This document shows positions 11,991-25,256 of a stretch of 64,000 nt of DNA, piece after piece. Where the stretch lies: the NCBI GenBank assembly GCA_023055505.1, contig JALIRH010000002.1, forward strand, positions 15,027,244 to 15,091,243, written 5' to 3'. Below the pieces are notes generated by a model. The model saw nothing but the letters and a program-made list of their open reading frames with translations, was not told the DNA's origin and searched no databases. The DNA is from Callipepla californica brunnescens. Its lineage: Eukaryota > Chordata > Aves > Galliformes > Odontophoridae. Position 1 is the first letter of the stretch; each line of letters starts with the position of its first letter. The translations under genes and the position numbers were made by a program.

Positions 11991-13682
11991 AACATTGTAA
12001 CACGAAGTTCAGAAGTACACTATGGTTGCTTTCTGAGGGAATCTGTACAGAAAGAAAGATAAATTTCTTTAATGACATTGTAGAATATCTTAATACAGGG
12101 AAATAACTACTGTGCACTATATTCCATATATAACATTATATCCACATGGTTTGGGATCGAGTGTCCTTTAGTGGTTAAAATTCTGTTCTGATGGTCTTTT
12201 CTACAAACTGAGAAGGCATACATTTGATCATATAAATGGTAAAGTTCATCTATCTAGCCTACAAATGTTTTGATATTTTGCACAAAGTCATCCTGTCCTT
12301 CTGTATCTTATTACCTGATGGGTATTTCTCAAGCTCAGATATTTCTTGAAGCTTCTCATTTTCCCAAGTGTCCTCCGTTTCTGTCATTTACATCCCCATG
12401 TCTTTGGCTTCATTTCCTATGATGAATATTGTTCTTTACAAGTTGTTGGTATTTTCAATTTGTCAGTTTTTCACATTTTTATTACTATTTATTTTATTTT
12501 ATTTTTTTTTAGGAAAACTATAATAACTTCTGCAGGTATAAATGTCTTCTAGGAGTATGCTAATGTGCACTGCAGATTTATCTTGGACAATGTAAATACC
12601 TAAATGCTTTTCATACTGTCAAGGGAAGTTCATGCAGTTTTGCAATGGCAAACATATTTATAGTCATGTATTTTGATGTATTTCTCAGGAAAGCCTCATG
12701 TGTGTAGACTAGCTTTCAGACTATTCTGCAAAATTACCTGATCACATAGGGGCAGCCATCTTCTGGGAATGGCCTAGCTTACTTCTAAAAATAACATGAA
12801 AAAAATGAATGCTTTAAACTCAAAAAGAATTCAATCTACTCTGCTTAGCTGTGAACCTGACATTTAAATAACTTGCAAAACAAAACATGGGAATCATATC
12901 AATTGAATCATAAACCAACTCGACTCGCACATTGTTCACAATAAAGCAACTTAAGTTGACTTTTCTATTATTGTTATTATTTTTTTTCTTTTCTATTATT
13001 ATGTTAAGGTATCAAACACTGTTGTACTGTAATGTCATTGGTTTACCAATAGTAAATAGGTAATTTGCAAATGAAAAACTAAAAAAAAGTTGCACAGGAA
13101 ATTGCATAGATTGTAGGATTTCTTCGGAGGGAGGAAAGCATGTATTACAATATGAATGTGTTCAGAAGCTTATCCTTTGCACACGAAGGAAAACCAGAGA
13201 CCACAATAAGATCAGTCATTATTTCAGAAACCATACCATTTGAAAATGTTCACTCAAAAAGGATAAGGCTGCCATTGAGATATGATCTTTATCATTGTAT
13301 TTTAAGTTTCTATATTTTTACAGTAAAAGTGTTTGGATTTAAGCATGAGGTTCATTAATGATTTCTTACTGGTGCCAGCTTTCCTGACAGCAGCCTTTCA
13401 AAGAGACTGATTTAAGTTTCAGTGGGTAATTACTTCATTTGTGAAGTGAGGAAAGGCGTAAGTGGGTACTGATTGATTGAAGCGAAACACCAGGACAAAT
13501 GGAGAAGAACTCTTTAGCACTTGTATCCCCTGTGTAGACCAACAGCATACAGGATTTAATCAGAAAGAGTGTGACCAAAAAGTCAAAATGAAGTTATTAT
13601 TTCACTTTACACTGCACTAGCAAGACAGTATCTGAAAAATCAGATCCAGATTGGTGTGTTCTTTTTTATAAGACAGATGATG
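11991..13682. other. AT-rich non-coding stretch
   Basis: No supported gene or repeat. Short frames at 12346-12552 and 13140-13358 lack domains, splice context or compositional bias. Confidence 0.55.
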
Positions 13683-13868
13683 ACTAACTGGAGAAAGTCA
13701 AGTGAAAAGCTACTAAGTTGATAAAGGGATATAGCACTATACAACAATTATAAGTGGCCAAGGAAATGGTTCCAGATGTGAAATGAATCATGCTTTGAGC
13801 AGAAGGTCAAACCAGACAACAGTCAGAGGTCTGTTCTGGGCTGAATTTTACTGTGATTCTATGATTCC
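13683..13868 (+). mobile_element. CR1 LINE 3' fragment, plus strand
   Basis: Short CR1 remnant. It begins with a segment like the region coding VQRRATK in ORF2 (CTGGAGAAAGTCAAGTG), then jumps to the 3' untranslated end (TTTGAGCAGAAGGTCAAACC) and finishes in the CR1 tail TGTGATTCTATGATTC at 13851-13866. The jump means an internal deletion of several hundred bases relative to a standard CR1 3' half. Confidence 0.78.
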
Positions 13869-16800
13869 CCAAATCAAATTCAAATAGCAGATCTTAATGG
13901 GCCCTGCAGAAAAAAAAAGAAAAAAAAAAGAAAAAGTAATGTGTCTTGGATAGAACATATGCAGATAAACTCATTCCATAAACTGCCGATAGGGTAATTC
14001 TTCTTTTTTTGTTGGCAAGGGTTAACAACTTTGGGAACTGGGAGGTATTGTACTTTGTGTGGCTCATGCTTATGAAATACTTCTGCAAATCAGTTAGGCA
14101 TTCCAGAGCATATTCTCTTCTGCTATGATTCCCACCACTGACAAATGCTTATATAATATTTTTAGTCTGACTTTCTTTGTGCCCCTTATTCTCTTTGCGT
14201 CACTCATTTTCTAATCCAACTTAGCCATGCTGGCAACTTTGACAGTCTGAGTGCACACAGTCCAAAGCTAACAAGTGAAGCTTATCAGAAGATACTTTTT
14301 CTTTCTGCCTCTAATCAGAGAACTTGAACTTTGGGCCCTTTATCTTTCATCAAAACAAATTTTCAAATACCTTGGAAAAGAACATCCTCAAGAGTGCTGA
14401 TATCAGCTTTTCTCAGTCATACATGGCCACAGACATTTTCTCAATGCCTCATTGTATGTGATGTAGAGAAGCACTGCTTGAATGAGGCCAATAGGAAAAT
14501 GTTACAATGTTACAATACCTTTTTACAGCTAAATCATTAACAAAAAAAAAAAAAAAAAAAGGAAGAGCCTGCTGAGACCAGAAAGTTTGCAGCATTTGAA
14601 AGGATGCCCTTGAATGGTTTAAGAATAGTCAGGCTGTTATTATGGCTACAGTGCAATTGAGAAATGAATCGAAGAAAGAGACTTCATGTAAACTTTATCA
14701 GAACTGTGAAAAGAATTCTTAGAGGAAATGTATTGTTTCATTTGGAGTGTACATGGTGTTTGAAATTGCATATACAGCATAATATTTTCCATTATTTAGA
14801 GTCTCATCTTTCAGGAAGTTTTGTCAGACAATATCTATAATTCTAAGGTGAGGAAGGACAACTCACTACTTTTTACAGTGTTCAGCATCTTAAAGAATTA
14901 GTCAGCACACTACTAATTAGATAAAGGGGAAAAATGCTATTGTACAAGTGGAAGATAAAATTGTATCAATCACATCTGCTAATATTTAGTGCACACAAAT
15001 AAAAAATGAAGGCAGAAGCATGTTATGTTCATCTAAGACATGGTATATCAGCTGAAAATCTAAACTGATGGAGGTACCGAGGAAAAATGAGCAAATAAAT
15101 AAAAAAGAAAAAACAAAACAAACAAACAACAAAAAAAAAACTGATTGGCAATGTATGACATGCCAAGTGAACAGCAGGAGGGAGTGCATGTCTTACAGAG
15201 GAAATTTTTAGTGCCTTCCAGCAAAGTAGGAGTGAAAGCATAAATGTCAGAAATATTTAATACTGAGAGCATCACTTAGCACTATCAAGTCTAGAAAATA
15301 ATGGTGAAAAGTAAGTAATTGAAAATAAAATTAAAAAAAAAAATCAAAAGAACATTTGATACATCTGAGACCTTAGGAGAACAAAATAATTGTTTAAAAA
15401 GCACTGTCAGCAATATATTCCTAGTTTGAAAACACATTTATGCTATATGAGTATTTATATGTATCTAGCTACAGGAAATGAAACACTAACAAAAGGAAGG
15501 AAATACTTCTAAATATGTTGTAGAGAAAGTATGTGAAACCCATTCATAAAAATTTCTCATAACATGATGGAATGAAAAATATTATTCTGAAGAATCCTTT
15601 AAAATAGGTAAATAAGCTTTTATCAGAGTTCAAACATATACTCTCCTGCTCCTTTTCCTTTCAAAGAGTGCATTATATTTCTCATTTTCCACTGATATTT
15701 TAACTCTTGTTTTTCTTTGGTAACATAAAGCTTTTAACAGACACCAAGTGAATTTTAGGTAATCCGGATTAGAGAAAAAGAAAAGTTATGATTTCCTAAC
15801 TTTCCAGGATAAATTTCTTTCAGACACTATTTGCATTATTTCAACTATTTTTACTCACATCTGTAAGGTCTCTGAAGCAGTAAAGCTTTCCAGTTCGATA
15901 AATAATAAAAATCAGGACAAATTGACTTTATCTTATATCCATTTGTTGAAGTCCATAAATATAAAGTTTTATTGTGAGAAATACAAAACAAAAAACAAAC
16001 AAAACAGAACAAAACAAAAAAACTGTGCACGTTTGTAGAACTACAGAGAGAAAGAATAAATAAATAAATAAATCTCTGCAGCCTGTTAAAGGTAATTCAT
16101 GTAATTGGGACAGAGTACTAAATGGAGGGAGTACAATCAGTATACTGTCCATTGTCAGTATCCTTGGTATGTTCTTTGAATGTCTTATCACTTTTAGGAA
16201 AGAAGATGAATGACTCAAATGACTGATAACATGATTCAGAACTGACAGCGTTAGATGACTAGCTCAGATATCCTAAAGTGGAATATAAGGTATTTCTACT
16301 ATTGCCTGTAGATTTTCTTAGTGCAATTACAACTTAAAAACAGAGAAAACACTTTAATATTCAGATGTCAGTCATGTATCACTATTTAAATGTGGGTAAG
16401 TAGTTTATATCAAATTTAAACATGTTCCATGAAGTACAGGATTCACTGCCATTAGGGTGTTGCTTGTATCCCACATGGTTCATGTTAAGTAAGAATATAA
16501 ATCACATTTTCCTATTACACATAACATTAGAATCTATATTATATATATCTGCTCATAGTTCAGGTAAATGATCACTCAGTCAGTGAGAAGTTTCTGAACA
16601 GATTAATCCTACACCTGACTAAATGGTAAGTTTTTTTTAAAAGAATAGCAACCTTTCATCACCAGTAGTTACTGGTCATACAGCAATGAAAACAATGAAT
16701 AAGTCTTCAAGGTATGCAGAGCATATTTATTTATTAATTTTCCTATGTGACTGAAGAATTGAAGACCAGTAAAGAAAGAACAAGATCTAGAGTATGATAG

Positions 16801-17572
16801 AAAAAAATACGAACCTGAAGTTTGGAGAAAGAAGCTTCACCATCAGCTTCATACTTCACCAAGGAAAGTGAAGGACTGCATTTAAAGAACTGTTAGAACT
16901 TACTCTGTGTTAAAATTACCTTTAAATTCTGTTTCTGTCTGTCAGTAATGATGCTTTAATGCTCATAAAATTATTCATAAATCTTTTTTTACCAAAATAT
17001 ATCATAAAAGCTTTGTAGAAAGAAATTCATAAACTTATGTTCTTCCAATATGACCAATTAAGAATTTCTTCTAGGACAAGTTAGGAATTCTCATGGCAGG
17101 AAACAGCCACTCCAACAAAGGAAGGGCTTATGGTTTATACTAATGCATAGAGGGAATTAAAAGGACATAGAGATATACTGTATAATAGGCTTGCTTAGTG
17201 CTATGGGAGACAGCACTGCAAAGATAGGAATAAAGTCTGCATTTTTGTTCATAAAGCAAGTGTATCCAGAAGATGATCACTCAGATAATAGTGCTAAAAA
17301 TTCTCTGAATTTTATCCTGGGTTTCTGTTTTTTTCCCAATCAAAATATCAAAACCAACACTAAGTGATAAACAGTCAAAAGAAATAACATGACTAAGCAC
17401 AAAACATCTCTAGTATTCAAAGATTTTAAACATATTTTGTTGTCAAAATATGTTTGAAAGAAACAGTAAACAGAAACTATTTAGTTCAGTTCTCTCTTCA
17501 TAGAATTACTAAGCTAGTAAATATATTCTTTGTTTAATTAAATGACTGCTCATTATAACTAAAAAGCTAAAG
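13869..17572. other. AT-rich non-coding stretch
   Basis: Holds a 19-base poly-A at 14542-14560, A/C-rich low-complexity DNA at about 15087-15140 and 15985-16022, and a short AAAT run near 16055-16072. Open frames here are translations of these tracts. No gene was recognised. Confidence 0.55.
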
Positions 17573-18108
17573 TAGTTCCTCCAAAAGTAATGTTTCCTAT
17601 TTATTTCAATAGATACTACAACAGATATAAAGTGCACAGGAGAACTACTTCTTAGAGAAAATTCTCATATAAAAAAGTATTTTTTAACATGGTCACCACC
17701 ACCATTAGCTATGGATTTTTGCCAGTGATGAACAAGAGCCTGTACTCAGTGCTTGTAAAAATCTGTACTATTGTCACTTCAGCTGCTGAAACATACCACC
17801 ACCACCTCACTGTGCTAACATCCACTGTTTGGACTCCATAAATGTTCAGCAAGGATCAGTAAATATCAGTGGGTGTAATTTTTCCACATGGAGTAATCCA
17901 CTTCCATACCTTTGCTTCATAAACACTTCCATGTCATATGCTATTTTGTTAGACTGCCTCTCTACTGACATTACTCACATGGCAGAAACTTGCAGTGGAA
18001 TATTGGCAACAAGTTCAAATTCTACTGCCATACCACCAATAGCCACCTCTGAGGTCTTGGGCCAACATAATAACATAGGAGACATTTACTTTAGGAGAAG
18101 CATTTGTA
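17573..18108 (-). mobile_element. Internally deleted mariner transposon, minus strand
   Basis: A DNA transposon of the Tc1/mariner group, resembling the chicken Galluhop/Mariner1 family. The name is from recall. The element spans about 17575-18106 and is flanked by TA on both sides (17573-17574 and 18107-18108), the expected mariner target duplication. The left end carries CCTCCAAAAGTAAT and the right end the related inverted word ATTTACTTTAGGAG, so both termini survive. The first 180 bp match the reverse of the family's 3' end; the last 340 bp match the reverse of its 5' end with the start of the transposase gene. The central part that would code for most of the catalytic domain is missing, so this is a non-autonomous, MITE-like copy. 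The open frame at 17829-18128 is antisense to the lost transposase and is not a gene. Confidence 0.85.
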
Positions 18109-20587
18109 ATTGCAATTTGGTTAATTAATAGCCGAAGGGAATTTACCTTTGTTTAGATTATGGCACTATTAAGAGAAAAAATATTTTCAAAAAATGGTTG
18201 ATATGCTGAACATAGAAAATGGAAAACTATCTCGTAATTAGGTGACTGAGGACAGAATTGAGCTGTAAAGCTAGTCTAATGGGATATGCTGTGATATCAG
18301 TCCAAACTCACCGTTGCTAAGAGCTTTGATATCAGCCCGAAATATGCTGAAAAAATTAATTAGGGAAAAATCTTTACTGATGACATAATGTCACTGCTAT
18401 TCATTATCCATGATCCAAAAAAGGACTCTTTTAATTTGATAAATTTTTCTGTTAATATGGAAACATGGATTCATATAATGATATATTTTACCAGTTTCTG
18501 TCAGAATTCTTGGAAATTACTATTACAACCTGAAAGTGTAGCAAATGATAGAAATCACAACTACCTAAATTGAGCTAATTTGCGAAGAACAGAAAATATG
18601 CAGGTTTTCTACCCTAGTTCCTTTTTATCTATGTGAATATTAGATAAATATTTGCCTAATTCAAGTATGCTTCTTATTTATTTCACTGGCTTATGTATAC
18701 ACACTTGTGGTTATGTTATAATACTGTTCTTCTAAGTCTCTGTTGTCTTACAAGACCTTATGGCTATTCAGCTTCAAAGAAATAAAAATAATAAAATATA
18801 TTTCCCCTCCAAAATCTTGACCTCTACTGACAAGTCTGAAATTAAAACAGGAAGTCAAACCTTTATTTCATTGTTCGTATTGGATCAAGAGTGTATGCAG
18901 CCATACACTGGCACATCTCTAAGGCTGCTAAAACATAGCCAAGGATGGGGCCAAACATACAAGTCTGAACTCAAATACACATCTCCAGTGAAGGAAAGAG
19001 AGAGCTTGGTGAGGCTTCTTAGAAGAGCTATGTGGGGCAGTTGATACTTAGAGATTTCTTCCAGATTTTTCTTGGAGAAATCTAAGGCCAACTGAGGTTT
19101 CTGAAACATCCTTGTTTTATTAAGAGAGCTGGTCTTGAGCATGGGCAGACAAATGCACAGGAAAGCATAGTAGAGTTGTGCTCAGCTCCCTGACAAGGTT
19201 CCTCTGCTACCATCTCCTCTTTGAGTAAATTCAACACTCTTAATATGTTCTCACAGTGTAAGTTAATGGACATGAGCACAGCATCATGAATGTGATAGGA
19301 AAATCTTACAGGTAGTTCTACCAAATTCTGTATGTAAAAAATGTTTATATTCATCAGGTATCAGTTAGCAACTTAAGAACCTCAGTGTGTACTGTTCACA
19401 TGTTCAACAAGACTTAAAAAAATTAAAACCTGGGTCAAGTGACTAAGTTTGGAAACATTGTATATAATACGCCTTCTTCTTAATTAATATGAAAATGTTA
19501 ATGATAATCTAAGCTACTTGTTCTACAATTCATGTGTGGCATGATGTCTTGCGAATACATAATTTCATTCACATTTCTCTCCATGCTTATTCAGAAATGA
19601 ATATTATAGTTCCCCAGTTAAGGTAGATTTTTCAACACGTGCAACCTTGTACCAATTGGTCTTCCTGTTTTCACTGCATTTTGGATAGAATAAGTCCTCA
19701 GCTGAAAATTCAGTACATTGAAAACAATCCCTAGTCACTCACTCCTGCAGTCCTAAGAGAAATGAGAAAATCTAATGTTTACTCTCACTGCTGGCCACAT
19801 ATATGATCTTAAAATATTTAACTAATCAGGAAAGCCATATGATTAAGTTCTTCTTCTCCTATAGAAAATAACTACAAGAAGGAAGTCTGCAATCAAGTAT
19901 TCTATCCCAACATAGTTCTCTTTCAATTTAATTTCTCACTGAAAAAAATATACCTCAGAAAGCATTTGTATTGTATTAAACCAGAAGCAGGGTTATAGAT
20001 TCTCTGAAAGAGCCAAGTCTTTATTATAGGCTTTACAATTTCAGTAGTGTTGCACTATGATATATTACTTCACAGAAAGAAAAGAAAAAAAGATAAACAG
20101 CAAGCTATTACTGTCATCAGCTCTAATATACAATGTAGCTCTCTTCATTCAGAAAGAAGTAGTAGCAGATACTTCACATTTTTGTGATTTATGTGTTTTA
20201 AAACCATGAGAGGGGACAGAAAGCAAAGCACATTTTAAATTTTCCCTTCTTTGAAATTCTCCTTCCATCCCTTTTTGTTGCCTTTATATATATATTTCTC
20301 TATCTCAGGAACTGAGAAAAAGCCATGAATAAAATTGTAGGAGGAAAATTAATTTCTCAGATTTACTTCTCAGTTTTTAAATGGCAAGGGTGAGTATGAT
20401 GGGGAGAAGAAGCAGGACAGAAGTAGAGTAGGAAATATTATTATCACAGCTTGTATATTTCTTAGTTATGTACTATTGTAGTTAGTATCATCATATATTA
20501 TGTAAACCATATTTAAAGCCAGACATAAAATCTTTCCTTAGAGTAAAGGTATGTATAGAAATAATGCGTAACAAAGATTTCTAGACT
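18109..20587. other. AT-rich non-coding stretch, origin unclear at 18820-19310
   Basis: Mostly background. The block around 18820-19310 is slightly richer in GC and has several overlapping short frames on both strands (18760-19044 plus; 18885-19142 and 19082-19354 minus). None shows a domain or intron-exon signals. It may be an old repeat that I could not identify. Confidence 0.45.
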
Positions 20588-21081
20588 TGTCATGGTTTGA
20601 GCTGCACAATGTAATTAAGGATTACTAAATCTGGACCAATTATTTCATTTGTCCCCCGTTGACAAGGTCCATATAGCGTTTCACAGAACCAGATGCACTT
20701 ACGTGCTCAGGATTCCAGTCCTTTTTGCATTTCCATGCCTTTATCATTTAACACTGAAGAAAAACTTTGAGAGAAATCATTTTTTCCCCCCATGAGACTT
20801 TTTTGAAGCATACTGATGTAGCAGCTGAGTTTAATATTATACTTGAGACACTAATTTTTATGGGAACACGTAAATTGCATACTCCCTGAACAGGGTGGAT
20901 CTGGATATCTTTGTGAGAATGTATGCTGGTTACTTGAACGTTTGTCACCATTCATCATCCTCCATAGAGTTGAAGCCTTAAGAGTCACATCAGGCGTATT
21001 AACTCTTTAACTTCCAGTGCCTCATGTGATGTTATGATGTGGAATACAGATAACAAAAAAAAAAATCATAAAACCATGACA
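20588..21081 (-). mobile_element. Divergent family B LTR with 10-bp terminal inverted repeats
   Basis: The left end TGTCATGGTT is the exact inverse of the right end AACCATGACA at 21072-21081. The last 90 bp (from ATTAACTCTTTAAC through GATGTTATGATGTGGAATA) match the right end of the LTR at 25441-26013. The interior differs: the G/A-rich block and the AATATAATTGG block of the family are not visible, so this is either a distinct subfamily or a copy with a replaced middle. Possible duplications are TAGAC on the left and TCGAC on the right, one mismatch and shifted by one base, so the insertion scar is uncertain. Confidence 0.65.
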
Positions 21082-21774
21082 TCGACCCTCAAGTTTGATA
21101 TGCTTGGTCTAAATAGACATGCTCTTCACTGTTGAAAGACTCCAGACTAGGAGTATACCAGAGTGTTTTGACTGGCTTGTCATGTTTTTTTGTAAAAAAT
21201 TCTCCATTACTCAGAACTTCTATTTCTTAGATCTTTCCTCAGAGGGTCAGAAAAGTAATCTATTAACTTAGTCTCTAAAGCTAAAATTTCTACAGAAAAC
21301 AGTGCCTAGACATTACAAAACTGCCACAATATTGGAATTTAAGCAAAAAAAAGCTAGTCTCTTGGGGCTTCAACAGTATAAAATTATGCTATTAAAATAT
21401 ATATAGACATATCTTCTTTCAGAGGCATTCCTTCCTCTAGCAGTATCCTGCTTCTTAACACTAGAATAAAATGTCATTTGAAAATTGAGACCTTTGTAAT
21501 GTGGAATGAATGTTTTGGGCTTCAGAAAAAAGCCCAAGTAATGATATTTCTCTTTTGCCTGCTGTCTCTCCTTTTCTTGGTTTGTTCATATCAATACACA
21601 CACATGTGGGTAAACAATCTGTGGTAACACGAACATTAAGAAATAGCATTCATTACTTTTGAGTATATTTTAAGCAGATGTGTGCACATGCTGAATGGAT
21701 TAGCCCATTAAGATATAAATGAGGTTCCAGAAAATAATGGCATTTCATGTAGACTGAAAATTGTATTGGGCTTA
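21082..21774. other. AT-rich non-coding stretch
   Basis: Nothing recognised. A 62-codon minus-strand frame at 21461-21649 has no supporting feature. Confidence 0.55.
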
Positions 21775-22325
21775 TGTGACAATTTACTGATAGGAAGAGA
21801 CCTACAGGGGTGGCCTCCATTAGAACATTCCATAAGCTGATCCCTGTTAAGGATCCAAACGCAGACAGCTCCAAAAGGAAGTCAGCACTGGCCACATTTA
21901 ATCCATGACTGACACTCGTTGTGCTTGGAAACATCCATAAAGAGATCAAGGTCAGTGAAGAAAGAGAGCAGGAGGTGCCCAGGCACTGAGCACAAGTTCC
22001 CTGCAGCTCAGAGGAGGCCTGCGGTGAAGAAGGCTGTAACCTTGTAGCCTGTGGATCACCATGCAGAGAAAATCTCCAAATGCAGCCTGTGGAGGAATTC
22101 CTGATAGAGCAGAAGGTATCACCCAAAGAGGGACCATTCCTGAAGGAACGTACCCCACGAAATATGTCCATACTGGAGCAATTCTTGAACAACTGATCTC
22201 TGCAGCGAGCTCACGTAGGTTCAGTTCAAGAGCAACTGCATCCCATGGGAGGGACCCCATGAGAAGAAAGTGACCATGAAGGAGCAAGCAGACACATTAT
22301 TATGGATGGCAAACATGATCAGAGA
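21775..22325 (+). mobile_element. ERV LTR, family D, 3'-truncated, plus strand
   Basis: Begins TGTGACAATTT and continues with ACAGGGGTGGCCTCCATTAG, resembling the start of a common avian LTR family. The distinctive part (22060-22270) is a set of degenerate units of about 40 bp built on words such as CCCATGGGAGGGACCCCATG, CCTGAAGGAACG and GGAGCAATTCTTGAA, a known trait of that family (from recall). Similarity ends near 22325, just before a CR1 fragment, so the 3' end is missing. The long minus-strand frame 21653-22192 (179 codons) and the others here arise because the repeat units are low in stop codons; they show no protein domain. Confidence 0.65.
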
Positions 22326-22367
22326 GCTGTAACACCTTCTCAGCTGAAGGAACTGTTTTTTTTCTGA

Positions 22368-22737
22368 CTGGAGGAGAAAAGGATCAGGAGAGTCCTCAAT
22401 GAGGTCTCATTACTTAAAGGAAATGTACAAAAAAGATGGAGTGCAACTTTCTGTACAAATTTCTTCTAGTGATAAGAAAAGAGTGAAAAGTTCAAAATGA
22501 AAAGGGAGGAGATTTATGCTAGATGTTAGGAGGAAATTATTTACTCAGAGTGATATGGTACTAAAAGGCATGTCCCAGAGAGACTGGATTCCCCAAAGCT
22601 GGAAGTATTTGAGGACAATTTGAATGGGAGCTCTGGGCAACCTGAACTAGTGGGAGGCATGGCTGTATATGGCAGGGAATTGGAACAAGGAGATCTTTAA
22701 GGTTCATTCCAATCCAAGTTTTTTATTACTCTATGAA
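22368..22737 (+). mobile_element. CR1 LINE 3' end, plus strand
   Basis: Decayed C-terminal end of ORF2 plus the 3' untranslated region: GATTTATGCTAGATGTTAGG, AAATTATTTACTCAGAG and GAAGTATTTGAGGACAATTT are CR1 words, followed by GATCTTTAAGGTTCATTCCA and a worn tail. It lies 40 bp after the LTR fragment. No open frame remains. Confidence 0.8.
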
Positions 22738-22846
22738 TCTCTGGCTCTGTGGTAATCCTACAGGCATTTTGTGATGAACACAATTGTTCCTGAAGTTTTC
22801 CTGTGGATTTTTTATTTTGAGTAGGTAAAAAGCACTCTTTCATCTT

Positions 22847-22878
22847 AAAAACAAACAAACAAACAAACAAACAAAAAA
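22847..22878. repeat. (AAAC)n microsatellite
   Basis: Seven or so AAAC units ending in an A run. Confidence 0.9.
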
Positions 22879-25000
22879 TCATACTGTCCATAGGGGACTT
22901 TCCCTCAAAATTACATGCCTTGTATAAACCATATGGGACAATTATGAAAGGACACACACCATCATGCAAGTAAAATTTGAAATTTTAGATGTTCAAGATT
23001 AAATTTAACATTTTAAATTTAAGCAAATTCACTCCTGAGGAAAATAAAACAGTTGCAGTAAAAATACATATGAGAGTTTTCCTGCTTTTGTCCTATAAAA
23101 CACATAAGCCACTGAATAAAGTTATAAATGAAGTAGACAAGAATTCTCTTTCCTTATTACATCAACAGAAATATTCATGGTCATTAGCATTTTACTGGTT
23201 TTAAAAGTGCACACATGAAAGTAACAGGGTGAGAATGTGCCCTATTACATATGTAAATATCTTCTTGGTGTTCTGAGCAAACAAGTGTATAACACCTATT
23301 TGGCTTTTAGATTTCAGTGAAATTTCAATCTGATTTTTTATTTGCTGCATTGTTTTGCTTTCCAGACGTACAGTTTCTTCACTACATTATACAGTCAATT
23401 TGCTCAATTAGTCATTAATTAATTAACAGTCCTGTTAAGAACCAGAAGGAAATTCTGTAAAAATAACCATTTATTAACATCACCATAACCTCACAGGAAA
23501 TAATATTCAATTTTGCAATTTCCTAGACACTGCTTCAAAATTCAAATACATAAAAATATTATTCTCTGAGTTTTCATACTTAGCTATGTACTCAGATATT
23601 GTATTTGAAAATGGAGCCAAATTCAGATGTAAAATGGGTTGAATGCTCAGGTAATAACTGAACGTTAAAATCCCTATTCTCTAGATCTTCCACTAAATAG
23701 GAACAGCTAAAAGCAAAACAATTAGTCAATCAGTCAAAATTAATCTTTCATCTCTCATCTACTTCAGGGGAAATTAAAAAGATAGTAATGTTTTTATAAT
23801 TTTGCAGCATCAAAAAAGCTTAAAAGTCTGCAAAAAGTCTGTATTTAAGATTCTTTGATATAATTTTTTCAGATATTGTGTATTAAGAACACTGGTCAGT
23901 AGGAAACTGCAAGGTACTTGCCATAAAGAGGATTGTTTGACAAATGCATTTGTATCTAACATTTTTTCTCCTAAAAGAATAAATAAAAACTATGACAATG
24001 TTGTCACTATTTAATATTTTGAAGCACTATAGAAATGTATCTTAAAAGTTGAAAGAAAGGAGAGGAAAGAAAATGTTTAATTTAACCCTCAAAAGCATTT
24101 ATTATATCAAAAGCAACCTAGGGCAACAAAAAAGAAAACATGGAGATAGCTCGGGTAGTAGGAAGCAAACTCCACTGCAAAGTGGCCTTATATTGCCCTT
24201 GAGAGAGAGAAAGAAATGAAACATGAATAGATAATAAGGCAGTTAACCTTAAAATGGGGGCAAGAAGACAAATGTAAACATGATGCAGGTAAAAGTAGCA
24301 GAGAGAATGAAAAACAAAAAAACCAAAACCAAAAAACAAACAAACAAAAAAACTTCAAAAGAAATGCATTGAAGACCTCAAAGGAGAGCTATTCCCATGT
24401 CTTTGTTACTTGATAACTATCTCATTCTTTTATCTTTTAAGCTGGTGAATACTACTGTGGGTTCAATGAAGTTTTTTGAAGACAACTGTGTAATTGCTGA
24501 TTCTTTTAAATTTATAGACAACTTTCTACTTATTGACTGTTATAACACAGGCTGTATATGATATTAATAACTCAGTGCAGTCATTTGTGGTGTGAATTGC
24601 TCCTTTCTTTGGTCTGAGTTAAATCCTTGCTGATATTTCAAAACAACTGTTCATTTTCTCAGAGGGCTAATGATTTCTCAGGTGCCAATGATTTCCCTGT
24701 TTCTTTCTAGAAAAGAAAATAGTGCAGTTCAGTGTACAGTGACATTGTTGCCCTTTGGGGGCACAAGCTCTGAACTGATCAAGTTCAGTCTGTAACACCT
24801 CAGTGAAATAAGAGCACTGTACTTGGTCTGTCAGAGAATCCATTAACAGGGCTTTACACACTCCAAACTAAGACCTAAGTGATGCATATCAATTCAATCT
24901 GTTTTACACTTTCTTCAATCATAGGTACTACCAGACTACATTAAATTCTGATTTAACCTCAACAAGGAAAAAAAAAAAAAGCAGAAATCCAGAAAAACAA

Positions 25001-25040
25001 ACACCTGATTTGAAAATGAAACACCTGATTTGAAAATGAA
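25001..25040. repeat. Exact tandem duplication of a 20-bp unit
   Basis: ACACCTGATTTGAAAATGAA occurs twice back to back with no mismatch (25001-25020 and 25021-25040). The absence of divergence in otherwise decayed DNA suggests a recent slippage event. Confidence 0.95.
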
Positions 25041-25256
25041 GATGATGTTTTCTGTTGCTGCTTCTTCTTCTTTCAGTGTTATAATGAGTTGCAAGGCTAG
25101 ACTGTGTCTTGGAAAATTTAACTTCCTTGAAAAATAATAGAAATAATATTTTTATTGGTTTTTGAAGCAAGAAACATATATAAGAGATGAAAGAGAATGA
25201 GTTTCTGAAACTAGTCTTTACAGGTTCCACACCCATATGCACTTTAAAGAGAAAGA

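Larger units (their letters stand above)
22738..25256. other. AT-rich non-coding stretch
   Basis: Contains an AAAC microsatellite (22847-22878), an AT-rich central part, an A/C-rich run near 24310-24350 and an exact 20-bp tandem duplication at 25001-25040. No gene was recognised. Confidence 0.55.

Noticed and set aside
17829..18128. 99-codon plus-strand frame
   Set aside because: Antisense to the mariner transposase remnant.
21653..22192. 179-codon minus-strand open frame, the longest in the window
   Set aside because: It lies antisense in an LTR with repeated stop-poor units and shows no protein domain.
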